DNA of 64,000 nucleotides from Burkholderia sp. Nafp2/4-1b (GTDB lineage: Bacteria > Pseudomonadota > Gammaproteobacteria > Burkholderiales > Burkholderiaceae). Position 1 is the first letter of the stretch. The number at the start of each line of letters is the position of its first letter. Location: assembly GCF_003635165.1 (NCBI RefSeq), contig NZ_ML058601.1, forward strand, positions 186,001-250,000, read 5' to 3'. Below are positions 63,046 to 64,000 of the stretch, piece after piece. A program made the position numbers and the translations under genes. The notes below the pieces were generated by a model. The model did no database searches and was not told the origin of the DNA. It saw only the letters and a list, made by a program, of their open reading frames with translations.

Positions 63046-64000
63046 TCAATGCAGCCATCCGCTCGCCCAGCGCGGCACCAGCGACACCAGATACAGCCCG
63101 AGCCCGATCAGCCCGCCGACCAGCGTGCCGTTGATGCGGATGTACTGCAGGTCCTTGCCGATGTTCAGCTCGATCTGCCGCGACATTTCACGCGCATCCC
63201 AGTTGCGCACCGTATCGCGAATGTGACGCATCAGGAAATCCGCGAAATCCGGCGCCATCTCGTGCACGGCCTTCTCGATGTGCTCGTTCAGCGACGCCCG
63301 CAACGCCGGGCTCTGGGCGAGCCGCGCACCGAGCCACCCGCCGAGCGTCGCGGCCTGCCGGTGCAGTGCCGAATCGGGTCGCGCAAGATCGGCCTTCAGC
63401 CATGCGCGCAACTGGTCCCACAGATCGCGCACGTACTCGTTGAATGCGTCGCCATCGCGGATGTAGCGCTTGATCTCTTCGCCCTTCTCGATGAACGCCG
63501 GGTCATGCTTCAGCCGCTCGGTGAGCCGCACGACGGTGCGATCGAAACGCTGCCGCAGTTCGTGTTCGGGGTCGGCCGCCACGCCCTCGAGCACGCGGCT
63601 CACCGCGCTCGCCAGCATGCGCGCGCCGTTCTCGCCGAACCACTGCGTCGGCATGATCTTCTCGACCTTCGGGTATTGCGTCTTCAGCCACTCGACGATG
63701 AAGCCCGCGATCACCTCGCGGTTCTCTTCCTTGTCGAGCACGTCGACCACCTGTTCGATCGCATCGTCGAGCAGCGTCTGGTGGCGGCCGTCCTTCGTCA
63801 GCGTATCGAGGATCGCACCGGCCGATTGCGACAGGTCGATCCGGCCGATCACCGCACGAAACGCATCGTGAACGAACGACTGGATCCGCGCGTCGTCGGT
63901 CATGTCGAGCGCGAAGCTCATCAGCTTCGTCACGTAGCTGCCGAGCGCCTCGGTGTTCGCCGGTTCGCCGAGCCACGCGCCGAGCTTCTGCGCGGGGTCG
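63046..64000 (-). CDS. DUF445 family membrane-associated protein (5' part outside the window)
   Basis: The visible 317 codons run off the right edge and include the stop at 63046. Most is a long helical region with many charged residues (RFDRTVVRLTERLKHDPAFI and ALRASLNEHIEKAVHEMAPD). A C-terminal membrane helix follows (LVGGLIGLGLYLVSLVPRW). This matches DUF445 (YjiN-like) proteins of about 420 residues, so roughly 100 residues with the N-terminal membrane segment are missing. Function unknown, probably inner-membrane/periplasmic. Confidence 0.85.
   Translation of the reverse strand, partial: DPAQKLGAWLGEPANTEALGSYVTKLMSFALDMTDDARIQSFVHDAFRAVIGRIDLSQSAGAILDTLTKDGRHQTLLDDAIEQVVDVLDKEENREVIAGFIVEWLKTQYPKVEKIMPTQWFGENGARMLASAVSRVLEGVAADPEHELRQRFDRTVVRLTERLKHDPAFIEKGEEIKRYIRDGDAFNEYVRDLWDQLRAWLKADLARPDSALHRQAATLGGWLGARLAQSPALRASLNEHIEKAVHEMAPDFADFLMRHIRDTVRNWDAREMSRQIELNIGKDLQYIRINGTLVGGLIGLGLYLVSLVPRWASGWLH

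Overview
The window looks like a piece of a Burkholderia cepacia-complex chromosome, probably a secondary replicon. The DNA is GC-rich with very long antisense shadow reading frames. It carries the cepacian exopolysaccharide (bce) cluster and a wsp surface-sensing cluster whose first gene is a hybrid kinase (wspHRK). No rRNA, tRNA, CRISPR array or intact insertion sequence was seen.

Layout. 1-13.7 kb: bceA on the plus strand, diverging from the minus-strand operon bceB-C-D-E-F-G-H-I-J, with bceK starting at the left edge. Together they cover sugar-nucleotide supply, priming, chain assembly, polymerisation and export of cepacian. 13.8-14.8 kb: a gene with an IS5-type transposase DNA-binding domain but no catalytic domain. 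15.5-18.1 kb: rubrerythrin, a CCG-type Fe-S oxidoreductase and DUF3501. 18.3-20.9 kb: an ECF42-type sigma factor with a VOC protein and two YCII/DGPF proteins. 21.1-25.5 kb: a secreted nuclease/phosphatase-fold protein, DUF883, a YSC84/SYLF lipoprotein and an AI-2E-family transporter. 25.8-33.3 kb: a lower-GC block with a TetR regulator diverging from a monooxygenase, a double-VOC dioxygenase-like protein, a FAH-family protein, an acyl-CoA synthetase and an OmpW porin. It reads as a catabolic module for an aromatic or polycyclic compound. 33.5-45.9 kb: two oxidoreductases, two PAP2 proteins, MntH, AraC and LysR regulators, OsmC, a DyP peroxidase, an ABC exporter and a riboflavin synthase. 46.1-47.5 kb: a CLC-type channel preceded by a clear fluoride riboswitch. 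47.5-56.5 kb: wspHRK-A-B-C-D-E-F. 57-64 kb: a Na+/H+ antiporter, an aldehyde dehydrogenase/acetolactate synthase pair, a HI1419/HI1420-like toxin-antitoxin pair and an incomplete DUF445 gene.

Main points of interest. (1) wspF is split by what looks like a ~70-nt out-of-frame deletion between its receiver and methylesterase domains. Such a change is expected to alter Wsp signalling and biofilm behaviour in a strain that otherwise has a complete-looking bce cluster in this window. (2) The fluoride riboswitch carries an unusual ~40-nt insertion and an obvious switching hairpin. (3) Ten tandem CATCG pentamers lie in the AraC/LysR divergent region, inside a frame that stays open into the LysR gene, so they are a candidate phase-variation tract. 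(4) The lower-GC catabolic block has a sharp sigma-70 promoter with a small palindrome inside its spacer. (5) A transposase-derived DNA-binding protein sits beside the exopolysaccharide cluster. Comparisons with named families are from memory; no database search was run.
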